From positions 1 through 13,804 of the forward strand of contig NZ_JARPVX010000092.1 of NCBI RefSeq assembly GCF_033947565.1: a stretch of 13,804 nucleotides of DNA, written 5' to 3'. This DNA is from Lichenihabitans sp033947565 (GTDB lineage Bacteria > Pseudomonadota > Alphaproteobacteria > Rhizobiales > Beijerinckiaceae). Below are positions 1 to 7,920 of this stretch, in pieces (position 1 is the stretch's first letter; the number at the start of each line of letters is the position of its first letter). Under the pieces are notes generated by a model that saw only the letters and a program-made list of their open reading frames with translations, had not been told where the DNA came from and did not search any database. The position numbers were made by a program, and so were the translations under genes.

Positions 1-202
1 CGCACGTCAGACCGCGCCGCCTGACTGCCGCGTCACCCAAATTCCCGCGTAGCTCGCTACTGCCGCGGGGAGGCTGTTGTGTTCGAAATAGATAATCAAA
101 GAAACATGTCGCAACTGTAGCGACCACCATGGCGACCGACGTAGCCTCGAAGAGGTTTTGCACCCAAGCGGGGCCGAACGCGGCCAAACCCGTATAGTCC
201 AT
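1..202 (-). CDS. Partial ORF open at the left edge, putative small membrane protein
   Basis: A minus-strand reading frame starts at an ATG (202-200) and stays open to the window edge, giving 67 codons without a stop. A good Shine-Dalgarno sequence, GAGGTG, lies 5 bases upstream of the ATG. The peptide starts MDYTGLAAFGPAWVQNLFEA and continues with a hydrophobic stretch at about residues 24-36 (VAMVVATVATCFF) that could be one membrane segment, followed by a charged, arginine-rich part. I do not recognise the family. The short length and missing end leave open that it is a chance ORF. The ribosome binding site is the best argument that it is real. Confidence 0.4.
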   Translation of the reverse strand, partial: MDYTGLAAFGPAWVQNLFEATSVAMVVATVATCFFDYLFRTQQPPRGSSELRGNLGDAAVRRRGLTC

Positions 203-628
203 CACGCACCTCGTCTTAGCGGAAGCCGGCGAAATTGAAGGTTAGCCGCTGCGCCAAGCATGTCTTCCCCCGAACAGGTGAGATGAAGCGGAAGCGAGTA
301 CGGACGCGACCTCGGATCGGACACGTTTGCAACAACACAAACGTCATCTCGTGGATTATCAGCGCGGCGACGTCGTCAGGGCTTGACGAATTAAACATGT
401 CAACATGGTGGTCGGCCCTATTGGGTAGTCCGGGTCGTGAAAACATTTCCAACTATGGCCTAACCCAGCAGACCTGATAAGCAATCAATTACGCTGATGT
501 TTACTCAGCGGGTGAGGGTTCATTATTTGCGCATCGTGTGACCTCCCCATTCGGTTACAAAAAGGCGCACTCAAAACAACGGGCAGTGCAGGCATTTGGG
601 TGAATCGTTTTTGCGCGCGTTTCAAAAG
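203..628. other. Intergenic stretch without a convincing gene
   Basis: About 430 bases lie between the left-edge ORF and the end of the short LuxR-type gene. Two overlapping frames of about 80 codons exist here on opposite strands, but neither shows a recognisable domain or a good ribosome binding site. The stretch is visibly more AT-rich than the rest, especially around 470-620. It could hold the promoter of the leftmost minus-strand gene. I see no strong terminator or RNA gene. Confidence 0.5.
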
Positions 629-1369
629 TTAGCCGGCGACACGCGAGAGAAGAGCCACGAGCTCCCCTTGTCGGCATGTCCCTGTCTTGGCGAAAATCGA
701 CCGAAGGTGTGAGCGCGTCGTCAGTCTTGAGATCCCGAGCTGATCTGCGGCTTCGGACAGGTCGGTCCCACTCGCCAGAATGCCGGCCAAGCGTGCTTCT
801 GCGCGTGTCAGACCGAAGGCGGTCTGCAGCATCTCAGGATCGGCTCCATGGTGCCGGTTTGGATCGATCAGGAACAACACGGCCGCTGCATAACGGCAAA
901 TTCCCACTGTCGCCGTGGAAAGGGGCATGGCTCGGGCAAGGAGCGGATGTTTGCCGTTTAAGCGAGGTAGTCGCACCGCAAGGCAGGTGGAATGCTCGTG
1001 CGGTGGAACTGGCGAGATTGCGCACGAGATCAAAGCGCGCAGGGACTGTTCAGCGGAGCGACATCGCGCGAAGAGCCGTCCTCCCCGTACGCCGAGAGCG
1101 GCCGGGTAGAGGTTAGCCGCCGCGGCGTTCATGCAAGTGACCATGCCTGAGCGGTCGAGTAGCATCGCCGCCCTGCCCAGAAGAGCGACGCCGTCCAGCA
1201 TGCCATCAGCAGCGGCGTCGCCAGAGGCGAACGCGAGCCGACCGACGCCGAGGAGATCAACGTCATCGGAGCACTCGACCCGAGCGAAATCACGTGAGGC
1301 GCACGACGTTTTTGGCTCTGAAGTGAGCGCATGATTGATCGAGAGCAGCATCAACGGCCCTATCCTCAT
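629..1369 (-). CDS. LuxR-type helix-turn-helix transcriptional regulator (short)
   Basis: This 246-aa protein has a clear C-terminal LuxR/GerE-type DNA-binding helix-turn-helix at about residues 185-244. It contains LTRAEARLAGILASG, then LGISRLTTRSHLRSIFAKTG, the usual scaffold plus recognition helix. Residues about 60-170 resemble the degenerate PAS-like sensor domain seen in related rhizobial regulators (AMLLDRSGMVTCMNAAAANL). It is expected to act in the cytoplasm as a DNA-binding activator or repressor; signal and targets are unknown. The N-terminus is short compared with the neighbouring regulator: an in-frame stop (TAA, 1381-1379) lies four codons upstream of the ATG, so it cannot extend further. 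The first ~55 residues look atypical and the gene may be N-terminally truncated. The start is uncertain, with another ATG at 1351. It is divergent from the next gene. Confidence 0.75.
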   Translation of the reverse strand: MRIGPLMLLSINHALTSEPKTSCASRDFARVECSDDVDLLGVGRLAFASGDAAADGMLDGVALLGRAAMLLDRSGMVTCMNAAAANLYPAALGVRGGRLFARCRSAEQSLRALISCAISPVPPHEHSTCLAVRLPRLNGKHPLLARAMPLSTATVGICRYAAAVLFLIDPNRHHGADPEMLQTAFGLTRAEARLAGILASGTDLSEAADQLGISRLTTRSHLRSIFAKTGTCRQGELVALLSRVAG

Positions 1370-1408
1370 CGTACTTGCTTATTCAGACCGGATATTTGCG
1401 GATTGGCC

Positions 1409-1424
1409 TCCCCCGAACGGGGGA
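1409..1424. promoter_or_regulatory. Perfect 16-base palindrome between divergent LuxR genes, candidate operator
   Basis: The sequence TCCCCCGAACGGGGGA is a perfect inverted repeat with 7-base arms around a central AA. It lies in the 162-base gap between the start of the minus-strand LuxR gene (1369) and the preferred start of the plus-strand LuxR-hydrolase gene (1532). LuxR-type regulators usually bind such dyads as dimers, so an operator for one or both neighbours is a fair inference. With no run of T after it, it does not look like a terminator. Chance occurrence in GC-rich DNA cannot be excluded. Confidence 0.35.
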
Positions 1425-1531
1425 AACGTGACAAAGTCATTGGGGCGAAGCGCGTCCGGTCCCGTCCTACATGCAAGCGCAGGACGGGCGGGTCGCGGAA
1501 ATTATCGCCGATCGATGCCGGGGTGAGACCC

Positions 1532-3262
1532 ATGGGCACACAAGATACGACTGACGAAATCATCGACCGGATCTACGATGTTGCCGTTGACCCGGAGCGG
1601 TACGAGGCCATGCTGGACGTGTGGGAACGCCGTCTGTCCGTCCTGAGACGCGAAGCCGAGGCTGGAGCGCGAGCCCACATCGCGAACGACGTCGCGATTC
1701 AAGCCCATGTCGATCGGGCCAGCATCTTCCTCCAGCGACTCTATGAGACGAAGGCCACCACCGAAGGATTCCCCATCGACAAGGACGTGAAGGCCGCCTT
1801 CCTCGTCGGCAGCGGTCTGTCCATCGATCAGGCGAACCGGGCCGCCGCAGACCTTCTGGGAGTCCGCAGCGGTGATGGGCTCAATCAACTCACGCTCGCC
1901 CCGGAGGATGTTGCCGCGCTTCGTACTGCCCTTCGTCGGACTATAGCTGCCGAGGGGACCGAGTCGTTGCTGTTGCGCTTCGTCTCGGTTGCGAGTCACC
2001 GTCCCATCATGTTCCATCTCGCGCGGCGAGCGACGGCCGGTGGACCGGCCACGGTCCTGGTTCGAACCACTGAGGTCGGTTGGCCCGAGCACCTGTCACA
2101 AACCATCCGAGACGCGTTCACGCTCACCCGAGCTGAAGTCGACGTTGTGCGTGCGCTTGCCGAGGGCAGCTCCGTCCGGGAGATCTCCTTGTCAAGCGAA
2201 CGGTCGACCGAAACCATCAAGTCGCACCTCGCATCGATCCTGGCTAAGACCGGCACGCGCTCACAAGCCGAGTTGATCCGCATCACGCTTGGATTGATGG
2301 ACGTCGTCGGCGCGACCGCACGGGCGGAGGACTCGTTCAGCGGTTCCCAGCACCTGAGCCCTATTGCACCCAAGACCATGCGAATGCCCGACGGACGGCG
2401 CTTCGACTGGATCGAGTTCGGATGCCCGGGTGGACGCCCTTGCCTCTACCTGCCGATCGACTATGGCCTGGTGCGCTGGCCTCGAGCCGCCGAACTCGCC
2501 GCCTTCCGGAGCAACTTGCGCGTGATCACGCCGGTGCGCGCCGGCTATGGCTACTCCTCGCCTCAACCCAGGACGGTGAAGAACTACGCCGAGGCGACAG
2601 GCGCCGACCTCCAGCGGCTTTTGGACCATCTCGGCGTTACGCGTTGTGCCATCCTGGCCCTTGGGGCCGATTTCCGCTTCGCGCTGGCCCTGGCTGTCCT
2701 TGCACCAATGCGCGTCACGGGGATTTACGGATGCTCGGCAGCCCTCCCGGTCATGACGGCCGCCCAGTACGATCGCATGGGAAAGTGGCATCGCTTCATC
2801 CTGGCGAATGCAAGGTATGCCCCACAGATCCTCCCCTTCCTAGTCAAAGCCGGGTTCGCCCTGGCGCGTCGGATTGGCAACGAGCGCTTCTTTCGATCGG
2901 TGCATGCAGACTCAGCCGCCGACATGCGAACGTTCTCCGTGCCCGAGGTCCGTGAAGCCATCCTGCTCGGCTCCGAGGTCTGCTTGGGCGCGACCCATTC
3001 GGCTCACGACGCGTTCGCACGGGAATGCATCGACAGCGAGACCGACTGGTCGCACCTAGTCTACGGCTGCAGAGTGCCGGTTCGCCTGTTGCAAGGCGCT
3101 GAGGATCAACAGACGCCGGCCGAAACCATCCGGGAATTGATGACCATGTTTCCGACGCTCGACATCGAGATCTTGGAAGATGCCGGAACCCTGATCTTCT
3201 TTCAGCACTGGCCGCGTATTTTGCAGGAACTCGAGCAGATGCTACCCGCGAAGGCAACCTGA
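1532..3262 (+). CDS. LuxR-type regulator fused to an alpha/beta-hydrolase domain
   Basis: From the preferred ATG at 1532 this is 576 aa. The frame could open at 1331, but the extra 67 residues are arginine-rich, show no domain and would overlap the divergent gene. From 1532 the protein begins MGTQDTTDEIIDRIYDVAVD, typical of this regulator family. Domain order: a helical N-terminal region (1-75), a PAS-like region (about 85-185), a LuxR helix-turn-helix (about 193-256, with LTRAEVDVVRALAEGSSVRE and TIKSHLASILAKTG), and an alpha/beta-hydrolase fold (about 285-570). At the nucleophile elbow, normally GxSxG, the sequence is LGADFR (377-382). Where the catalytic His is expected (DAGH...) it reads DAGTLIFFQHW. 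The acid region GAEDQQTP (522-529) is kept. The hydrolase part is probably a ligand-binding sensor rather than a working esterase. Its stop lies 3 bases from the convergent exporter gene. Confidence 0.82.
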   Translation: MGTQDTTDEIIDRIYDVAVDPERYEAMLDVWERRLSVLRREAEAGARAHIANDVAIQAHVDRASIFLQRLYETKATTEGFPIDKDVKAAFLVGSGLSIDQANRAAADLLGVRSGDGLNQLTLAPEDVAALRTALRRTIAAEGTESLLLRFVSVASHRPIMFHLARRATAGGPATVLVRTTEVGWPEHLSQTIRDAFTLTRAEVDVVRALAEGSSVREISLSSERSTETIKSHLASILAKTGTRSQAELIRITLGLMDVVGATARAEDSFSGSQHLSPIAPKTMRMPDGRRFDWIEFGCPGGRPCLYLPIDYGLVRWPRAAELAAFRSNLRVITPVRAGYGYSSPQPRTVKNYAEATGADLQRLLDHLGVTRCAILALGADFRFALALAVLAPMRVTGIYGCSAALPVMTAAQYDRMGKWHRFILANARYAPQILPFLVKAGFALARRIGNERFFRSVHADSAADMRTFSVPEVREAILLGSEVCLGATHSAHDAFARECIDSETDWSHLVYGCRVPVRLLQGAEDQQTPAETIRELMTMFPTLDIEILEDAGTLIFFQHWPRILQELEQMLPAKAT

Positions 3263-3265
3263 TGT

Positions 3266-3904
3266 TCATAGTGCAGACATGAGGAACGACACGGCTTTAA
3301 CCATCAGAACGCACCCCATAACGGAGCCGAGCGTCCTTGCCGCACGATTATAATGCACGGTCAGAAAAGGCCGTGAGAACACAAAGGCCAGAGTGCTGAA
3401 CCATGCCAGCGCCATCAGAAAGATCATGACGGCGACGATGAAGCAGTCTCCGTGCTCGGTGCGTCTGACCGCCAGCGCGGCGGCCGTGAACGATGCAAAA
3501 CTGACCGGGTTCGTGGCAGCGGCGATGAAGCCGGTCATGAATCGTGTTCGCGCGATGTCAGACGAGCCAGGTTGCCCAGCTTTGCGGGCTTGCATGAGCG
3601 AATGACAAAGGATTTTTAACCCCATGACGAGCAGGATTAAGGCGCAGCCTACTCGACCCGCGCTCATCAACTCGGGCGAAGTCCGGAGCACGGGCGCAGC
3701 TTGAAGAATCGTGGTGGCGAGAACCCCCGCTCCGCATGCTACACCCACAGCGACGAGGCTGGCCTCGCGCCGTGTCGTCGAAAGCCCTGCTTCGCAGACG
3801 ACGACAAAGCTCGGCCCCGGTATCAGGATGACATTGGTATAGGCTGCCGCGAATGCCGCGATCTCTGCAGGTAACGTTGCCCCGGCCTCGCCCATGATCT
3901 GCAC
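3266..3904 (-). CDS. LysE/RhtB family amino-acid or metabolite exporter
   Basis: This 212-aa, strongly hydrophobic protein has the size and layout of LysE/RhtB-type efflux proteins, which export amino acids or related small molecules across the inner membrane. The N-terminal family signature is visible as IPGPSFVVV (28-36), and the second conserved spot as ATNPVSFASF (130-139). Five or six membrane segments can be picked out, at about 15-37, 48-72, 84-102, 124-146, 155-177 and 190-210. The reading frame starts with GTG at 3904, with GAGG close upstream. An in-frame ATG at 3895 with AAGGTG ahead of it is equally plausible and would shorten the protein by 3 residues. The gene is convergent with the LuxR-hydrolase gene with only 3 bases between stops. 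The substrate cannot be told from sequence. Confidence 0.85.
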   Translation of the reverse strand: MQIMGEAGATLPAEIAAFAAAYTNVILIPGPSFVVVCEAGLSTTRREASLVAVGVACGAGVLATTILQAAPVLRTSPELMSAGRVGCALILLVMGLKILCHSLMQARKAGQPGSSDIARTRFMTGFIAAATNPVSFASFTAAALAVRRTEHGDCFIVAVMIFLMALAWFSTLAFVFSRPFLTVHYNRAARTLGSVMGCVLMVKAVSFLMSAL

Positions 3905-4008
3905 CTTGCCTCACGTCGTTGCGCAACCTGACTCATCCGGCGTGAAGCCGTGCTCCGACCCAACTGAGAATGGCTCGAAGGCTTAGCCGCATGCGCGAGC
4001 GTTGATTG

Positions 4009-4818
4009 CTAAGTCGACCTGGCGGTTGTTTCGACCTTACGCCGCAAACCGTAACCGACAGCGCCTAAAGCCAGCAGCGCCGCACCGAACATTGGTGCGG
4101 AGGCCGGAAGAGGGACCGAAGAAACAATTGTTCCGCCGCCGCCCGAAGCTGCGATCACGAACGCCCGATCAATCACCACATCTTTGGCGTTGTACTCGCC
4201 GCCAGCATTGCTAGGAACCGGATCGGTGGGCGTATCCGGTGTGTTGAACGCAAAGCTCACAAGGTAATCGCCAGCGGTCTCAATCTTTGCCTTTCCCGTG
4301 TGAGAAGACCATGAGCCGGGGGAAACACTCGACAACTTGAAGCTGGTGAGCTGAACCCCGGCAATCTGAGCCGTAAGCACTGCATCGTGCGGCTGCGAGG
4401 CACCGTTCAATGTGTCATAGCTATCGAAGCCAATTTTGTAGCTTCCTGGGGTCAAGTAGACATATTGAGAGAGTGAGAGGTTCTTGGCTTCGTCACTGAC
4501 AAAGTAGACGCCGTTCGCTCCCGCCGCGTCGGGGCTGGCCGACGATGCATCGTCGACTGGCACAGACTCGCCCTGCGCCCCGACAGGGTAAAGCCCCGTT
4601 TGACCGTACGCGATTGCAACCGGGCCGTAACCGTCGAAGACTGAGCCACCCACGGACCAGCCACTTGGGGCTACCCCTGTTGTGCCCTCGAAGCTGCCGT
4701 TCGTCACAAGGTTGACCACCGAAGCAGCCGCCGGCCCGACAACTCCACAGAGCGCAGCGGTTGTGATGATACCGTAAAAGCTTATGGATCCGACGAAGTT
4801 CACGAGTGACCCCCTCAT
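4009..4818 (-). CDS. Secreted protein with VPLPA-type PEP-CTERM sorting tail
   Basis: From the ATG at 4818 this is a 269-aa exported protein. Residues 1-33 form a signal peptide (hydrophobic ISFYGIITTAALCGVVG, then AAAS as a likely cleavage site). Residues 36-225 form a beta-rich domain starting NLVTNGSFEG, with a conserved-looking GWSV, resembling the carbohydrate-binding-like or DUF642-like folds of 'choice-of-anchor' proteins. The C-terminus (235-261) is a sorting tail: VPLPASAP, a hydrophobic segment ALLALGAVGYGL, then RRK. Such tails are recognised by exosortase systems in exopolysaccharide-producing bacteria; no exosortase gene is in this window. The frame runs on upstream to 5028, but the signal peptide argues for 4818. 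A perfect Shine-Dalgarno AAGGAGGT (4848-4841) lies 22 bases from this ATG, too far for normal use, with no ATG, GTG or TTG in frame between them. Confidence 0.8.
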   Translation of the reverse strand: MRGSLVNFVGSISFYGIITTAALCGVVGPAAASVVNLVTNGSFEGTTGVAPSGWSVGGSVFDGYGPVAIAYGQTGLYPVGAQGESVPVDDASSASPDAAGANGVYFVSDEAKNLSLSQYVYLTPGSYKIGFDSYDTLNGASQPHDAVLTAQIAGVQLTSFKLSSVSPGSWSSHTGKAKIETAGDYLVSFAFNTPDTPTDPVPSNAGGEYNAKDVVIDRAFVIAASGGGGTIVSSVPLPASAPMFGAALLALGAVGYGLRRKVETTARST

Positions 4819-5555
4819 TTGCGATGATTTTCGTCTTTGAACCTCCTTGAAGCTGAGTGATCCGGCATCCTCCAATTGAAGGAGAAGGCCAAACTTCGGC
4901 GCAATCGCGAACGACAGCAATGTCAAACCAAGGACGACCGGAAGCGATCGGCATCGCTGGCGCCATATCCGCTTGTTTCCCGTCCCGTGCCGAAACCAGA
5001 CAGACGCATTTCGGCCATGATGCGCCAATAGCAGACACCAGCATGTTGCCGGGAAGCGGACATACGGGCGCCCGCGTCAGGCGGGGCCGCTCCCGACCGA
5101 TTGTGTTGAAGAACTCGGATCGTCTGCACCGAGGGGAACGGCGCTGATTGAGCGATCAGGCTTCCGATCAGGCTCTCACGCTGGCGCGGGCCTTTGTACC
5201 GGGATGCTCGCGCTCCGGCTCGGCGGCGACCTGGTCGACGCTTGAATGGAGGCGTGGGACAGGGGGCCGGCATGACGCGAGGTCCTTCGCAGTGGACTCG
5301 GCAGGCTCGCCGGGTCGATGCCAGCAGGACAAGGGCTGGCCGCGGGTGTCGCGGCGCTCTGGGCTGACCTTGAGGATTACGGACTTCTTCCAGGGTAGGC
5401 CGGAGGTCGGCCTGTGCGGTAGGGAGGGTTGCTGGGGGGCCGGTGGCGCAACGGTTGGATCCCAGTCGCCGCCAGCGGGGGTTGCGAGTTGCCGGAAGGT
5501 TTATGCCGCCGTGCTCCCTGCATGCTATCTAGCAGCGAGAGGAACGGAACGGCAG
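4819..5555. other. Long non-coding stretch between divergent genes
   Basis: About 740 bases separate the start of the VPLPA-CTERM gene from the start of the HNH-type gene. Several open frames cross it (including in-frame extensions of both neighbours), but none has a recognisable domain and the extensions are arginine- and serine-rich, as expected of GC-rich non-coding DNA. The strong AAGGAGGT at 4841-4848 (minus strand) is the only striking signal. The stretch probably marks the border between the chromosomal-looking left part and the island-like right part. I found no tRNA or direct repeat to serve as an attachment site. Confidence 0.45.
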
Positions 5556-6539
5556 ATGAAGGTCTACATCGCGAACTTCGGACGCGAGAACTACGAGTGG
5601 CCGGTCTGCAAGTCGCGCGGCACCGTCGCCACGATGAACGACGTTGGCATCCAGCCTCTTTGGGCAGCGGGTAACCGGGAGGGCTACCTGCAACGTGCCA
5701 TGCTCGGCAAGACGGCCGCCGGTATATCGCCGCCCAAGACGGTCGCATCGCGCTGGTTCAATCTCATGACCATCATCGCTGAGACCGAGCACGACCTCTG
5801 GATCCACCGCCAGAAGGACGAGCTCTGGTGGACGGTCTCGACCGCGGCGCCGCCCGCCTTCGAGGAGAAGGTTGAACCGGTGGGCGATCGCCCGACGGTG
5901 GTCGTCTGCCATAAGCCTTGCGGGCCGTGGTCTGACCTCAACCGTGCCGGCAACCGGCTCGACTGGAACGCGCTCCATCCGAAGGCCAAGGAGTTCCTGT
6001 TCACCGAGGGCACGCTGCAGGCGCTGGGTCCGGATAACGCTGACTATGCGCTCGCGCTTGTGAACGGCGACGATCTTTCGCGGTGGCACTCGCGTCCCGA
6101 ATGGAAGAAGAAGACGACGGCGAAGATCGGCAAGGGCGGTCCGGGCACGATCTACAATGGCAGGCAGAAGGCGGCCTGGCGGATGGCCGATACGGCGATG
6201 AAGACCGTGGCGCACTCCAACGGCCAGCAGGTGCTCTCGACCATGAAGAACAAGGACCTCGGGTTCGCCAGCCAGATCGAGTTAGAGAAGTACATAATTG
6301 GCCTGCTCGATATTCAGGAAGGCATCTGCGCCCTGACCGACCTGCCTTACTACCTGGATGGCGATACGGAGGACCGGGCTATGCTGTGCTCGCTGGACCG
6401 GATTGACAGCTCCGGACACTACGCGCGCGGCAACCTGCAGATCGTCTGCCGCTTCGCCAACGAGTGGAAGGGCAGTAGGGACAACGCTGATTTTCGCCGG
6501 CTGATCGGTGCCGTTCGGTCGGTCCAGGCCCTAAGCTGA
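5556..6539 (+). CDS. HNH-like endonuclease with unrecognised N-terminal domain
   Basis: This 327-aa protein starts at the ATG at 5556 (MKVYIANFGRENYEWPVC), with purine-rich AGAGGAACGGAAC upstream. The frame is open further upstream to a TTG at 5148, but that part has no domain-like character. The C-terminal part (about 245-320) looks like a compact HNH-type nuclease: CALTDLPYYL (258-267), SLDRIDSSGHYARGNLQIVC (279-298), and an Asn and Lys in RFANEWKG (299-306). This resembles the 'sLDRID..GY..GNvqlvc...N..K' pattern of small phage and defence HNH proteins. The N-terminal part (1-180) is rich in Trp and aromatic residues (SRWFNLM, DLWIHR, DELWWTVS) and could be a sensor or nucleic-acid-recognition domain; I do not know it. 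A modification-dependent or abortive nuclease is an inference. It overlaps the convergent DUF4238 gene by 9 bases. Confidence 0.7.
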   Translation: MKVYIANFGRENYEWPVCKSRGTVATMNDVGIQPLWAAGNREGYLQRAMLGKTAAGISPPKTVASRWFNLMTIIAETEHDLWIHRQKDELWWTVSTAAPPAFEEKVEPVGDRPTVVVCHKPCGPWSDLNRAGNRLDWNALHPKAKEFLFTEGTLQALGPDNADYALALVNGDDLSRWHSRPEWKKKTTAKIGKGGPGTIYNGRQKAAWRMADTAMKTVAHSNGQQVLSTMKNKDLGFASQIELEKYIIGLLDIQEGICALTDLPYYLDGDTEDRAMLCSLDRIDSSGHYARGNLQIVCRFANEWKGSRDNADFRRLIGAVRSVQALS

Positions 6540-7457
6540 AGCGAATCGCGCGTTCGCCCGGACCAGCACGCTCTCGACCACCTCGTGCGACTCGCCGCCG
6601 ATCGCATCGCATTGCGCGAACATGGCGTCGTTGACGTCTCTCACCTGCCGCTCGGTGGCGGTTTGGATCCCGAGCCCGGAAGAGCGCGGCACCATCTTGA
6701 TCGCCGCGCGGGATGCGATGGGCAGCCAGAGATCGGCGCCCGGACGCGTGATCAGAAGCACTGATGTTGGGCGGCTGACCGTGACCACGGGTTGGCTGCC
6801 GATGACGAACGGCTCCTGGTCGTCTCCGATGAGCACGATATCGAATCGGCATGTGCGGAGGACTGCCGCAACTTCCGGGCTCATCGGGGAGGCAAGGGAG
6901 TCCACGATGGTGTTCTGACGCAACCGGGACGCGGCCTCCGGGCCCACCAGCGATTTCGCCTCGTCTCCCGTCAGCGGACGGAACTCTTCAATCCATTCCT
7001 TAACGTACCGTTCGAGGAGCGGCGCGAAGTTCTCGTATCCGTCGATGCCCTGGATGAATTCCGGGGTCCTGATCCACTGGTAGTAGAAGAACTCGACGAC
7101 GTCGTCCCGGAGCGCCTGGGCACCGGACATCGATCCAGACTTGGCCGCCGCGACGACCGCGTCCAGAGCCGCGGACCAGCGACCTTCCGAACCGCTGAAC
7201 CGCTCCTCCTGTTCGGCCGTCTTCACGCCGTGCTTGTCGGTCTTGGAATACCCATGACCCACCACGAAGGCATTGTTGGTCTTGCTTCTCCGTATGCCCG
7301 GCTCTTTGTCCCGCTTGCTGTAGATATACAGATCGGCACCATTGGAGGTGAACCTACGCAGGATCATCTCGGGCACGTAATGGTGCCGTTTGCGAACGGG
7401 TTTCGGTTTCGTGGTCTGCAGGGGTCTATCTTTCAGAAGGCGACTATCGCGGGCCAT
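6531..7457 (-). CDS. DUF4238 domain protein
   Basis: This 308-aa protein carries the DUF4238 signature near its N-terminus: KRHHYVPEMILRRFTSNG (23-40), followed by DLYIYSKRDK and a later helical region with VEFFYYQWIRTPEFIQG. DUF4238 proteins have no firmly known activity. They are often found in genomic islands and near defence genes, and the conserved His-rich start suggests an enzyme or metal site. The start at 7457 has only a weak ribosome binding site. The gene ends 9 bases inside the 3' end of the convergent HNH-type gene, so the two are not one operon but may have been acquired together. The gene is intact, with no internal stops. Confidence 0.75.
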   Translation of the reverse strand: MARDSRLLKDRPLQTTKPKPVRKRHHYVPEMILRRFTSNGADLYIYSKRDKEPGIRRSKTNNAFVVGHGYSKTDKHGVKTAEQEERFSGSEGRWSAALDAVVAAAKSGSMSGAQALRDDVVEFFYYQWIRTPEFIQGIDGYENFAPLLERYVKEWIEEFRPLTGDEAKSLVGPEAASRLRQNTIVDSLASPMSPEVAAVLRTCRFDIVLIGDDQEPFVIGSQPVVTVSRPTSVLLITRPGADLWLPIASRAAIKMVPRSSGLGIQTATERQVRDVNDAMFAQCDAIGGESHEVVESVLVRANARFASA

Positions 7458-7614
7458 TGCTTGAGCATCTGACGCGGGTCGGGCCGTTTAACCGTCCGAT
7501 GTGCGCAGCTCCACGCTCAGACCCGCAGCCATCACGTGATAGGCTCGGGCGCATTGTGCGCGCGATGCGGCCGAGGACGCCCTTCACGGTGATGTCCAAC
7601 TGCGACTTCTCCTG
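7458..7614. other. Gap between the HAD gene remnant and DUF4238, with a possible truncated gene start
   Basis: Just past the HAD stop codon (7615-7617), the minus strand shows AGGAG followed 8 bases later by a TTG at 7599, opening a frame that begins LDITVKGVLGRIARTM in literal translation. It soon loses protein character and stops at 7444, inside the start of the DUF4238 gene. This may be the clipped beginning of a former downstream operon partner of the HAD gene. That is weak evidence; it could also be plain spacer. Confidence 0.25.
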
Positions 7615-7920
7615 TTAATCGGCGGGGGCGACGAAGTCGACGCGGTCGTCCGAGATCAGCGCGTGGATCTTGTCGAGGTCGCGGCTGCTGCGGCCTGGGT
7701 CGTAGACCGCGATCGAGTAGCCGCCCTGGTAGGTCAGCATCTTCATCGTCGGGATGTCGGTCTCACCATCGCCGACGAAGATCATCCGCTTGAAGGGGAC
7801 CGGCCTTTGCGCCTCGGGCGTGAACCGGTTGACGGCGGCGCTGTCCCAGTGATTCTCAATGCTTTTGTTGATGCGAAACATATACTGGGTCTTTGTCGTG
7901 TAGTTGATCCCGACGCCGGG

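Noticed and set aside
1331..1531. Longer start of the LuxR-hydrolase protein
   Set aside because: The 67 added residues are basic and unlike the family, and would overlap the divergent gene; MGTQDTTDE at 1532 fits better.
3981..4013. Inverted repeat CTTAGC / GCTAAG near the end of the VPLPA-CTERM gene as a terminator
   Set aside because: The stem is only 6 bases with a 20-base loop and no T-run.
5430..5500. tRNA-like stretch (GGTGGCGCAACGGTTGGAT)
   Set aside because: The arms do not form a cloverleaf and there is no proper T-loop, so no tRNA is called.
5148..5555. N-terminal extension of the HNH-type protein from a TTG
   Set aside because: The 136 extra residues are Arg/Ser/Gly-rich without a domain, while the ATG at 5556 has a fair ribosome binding site and begins a protein-like sequence.
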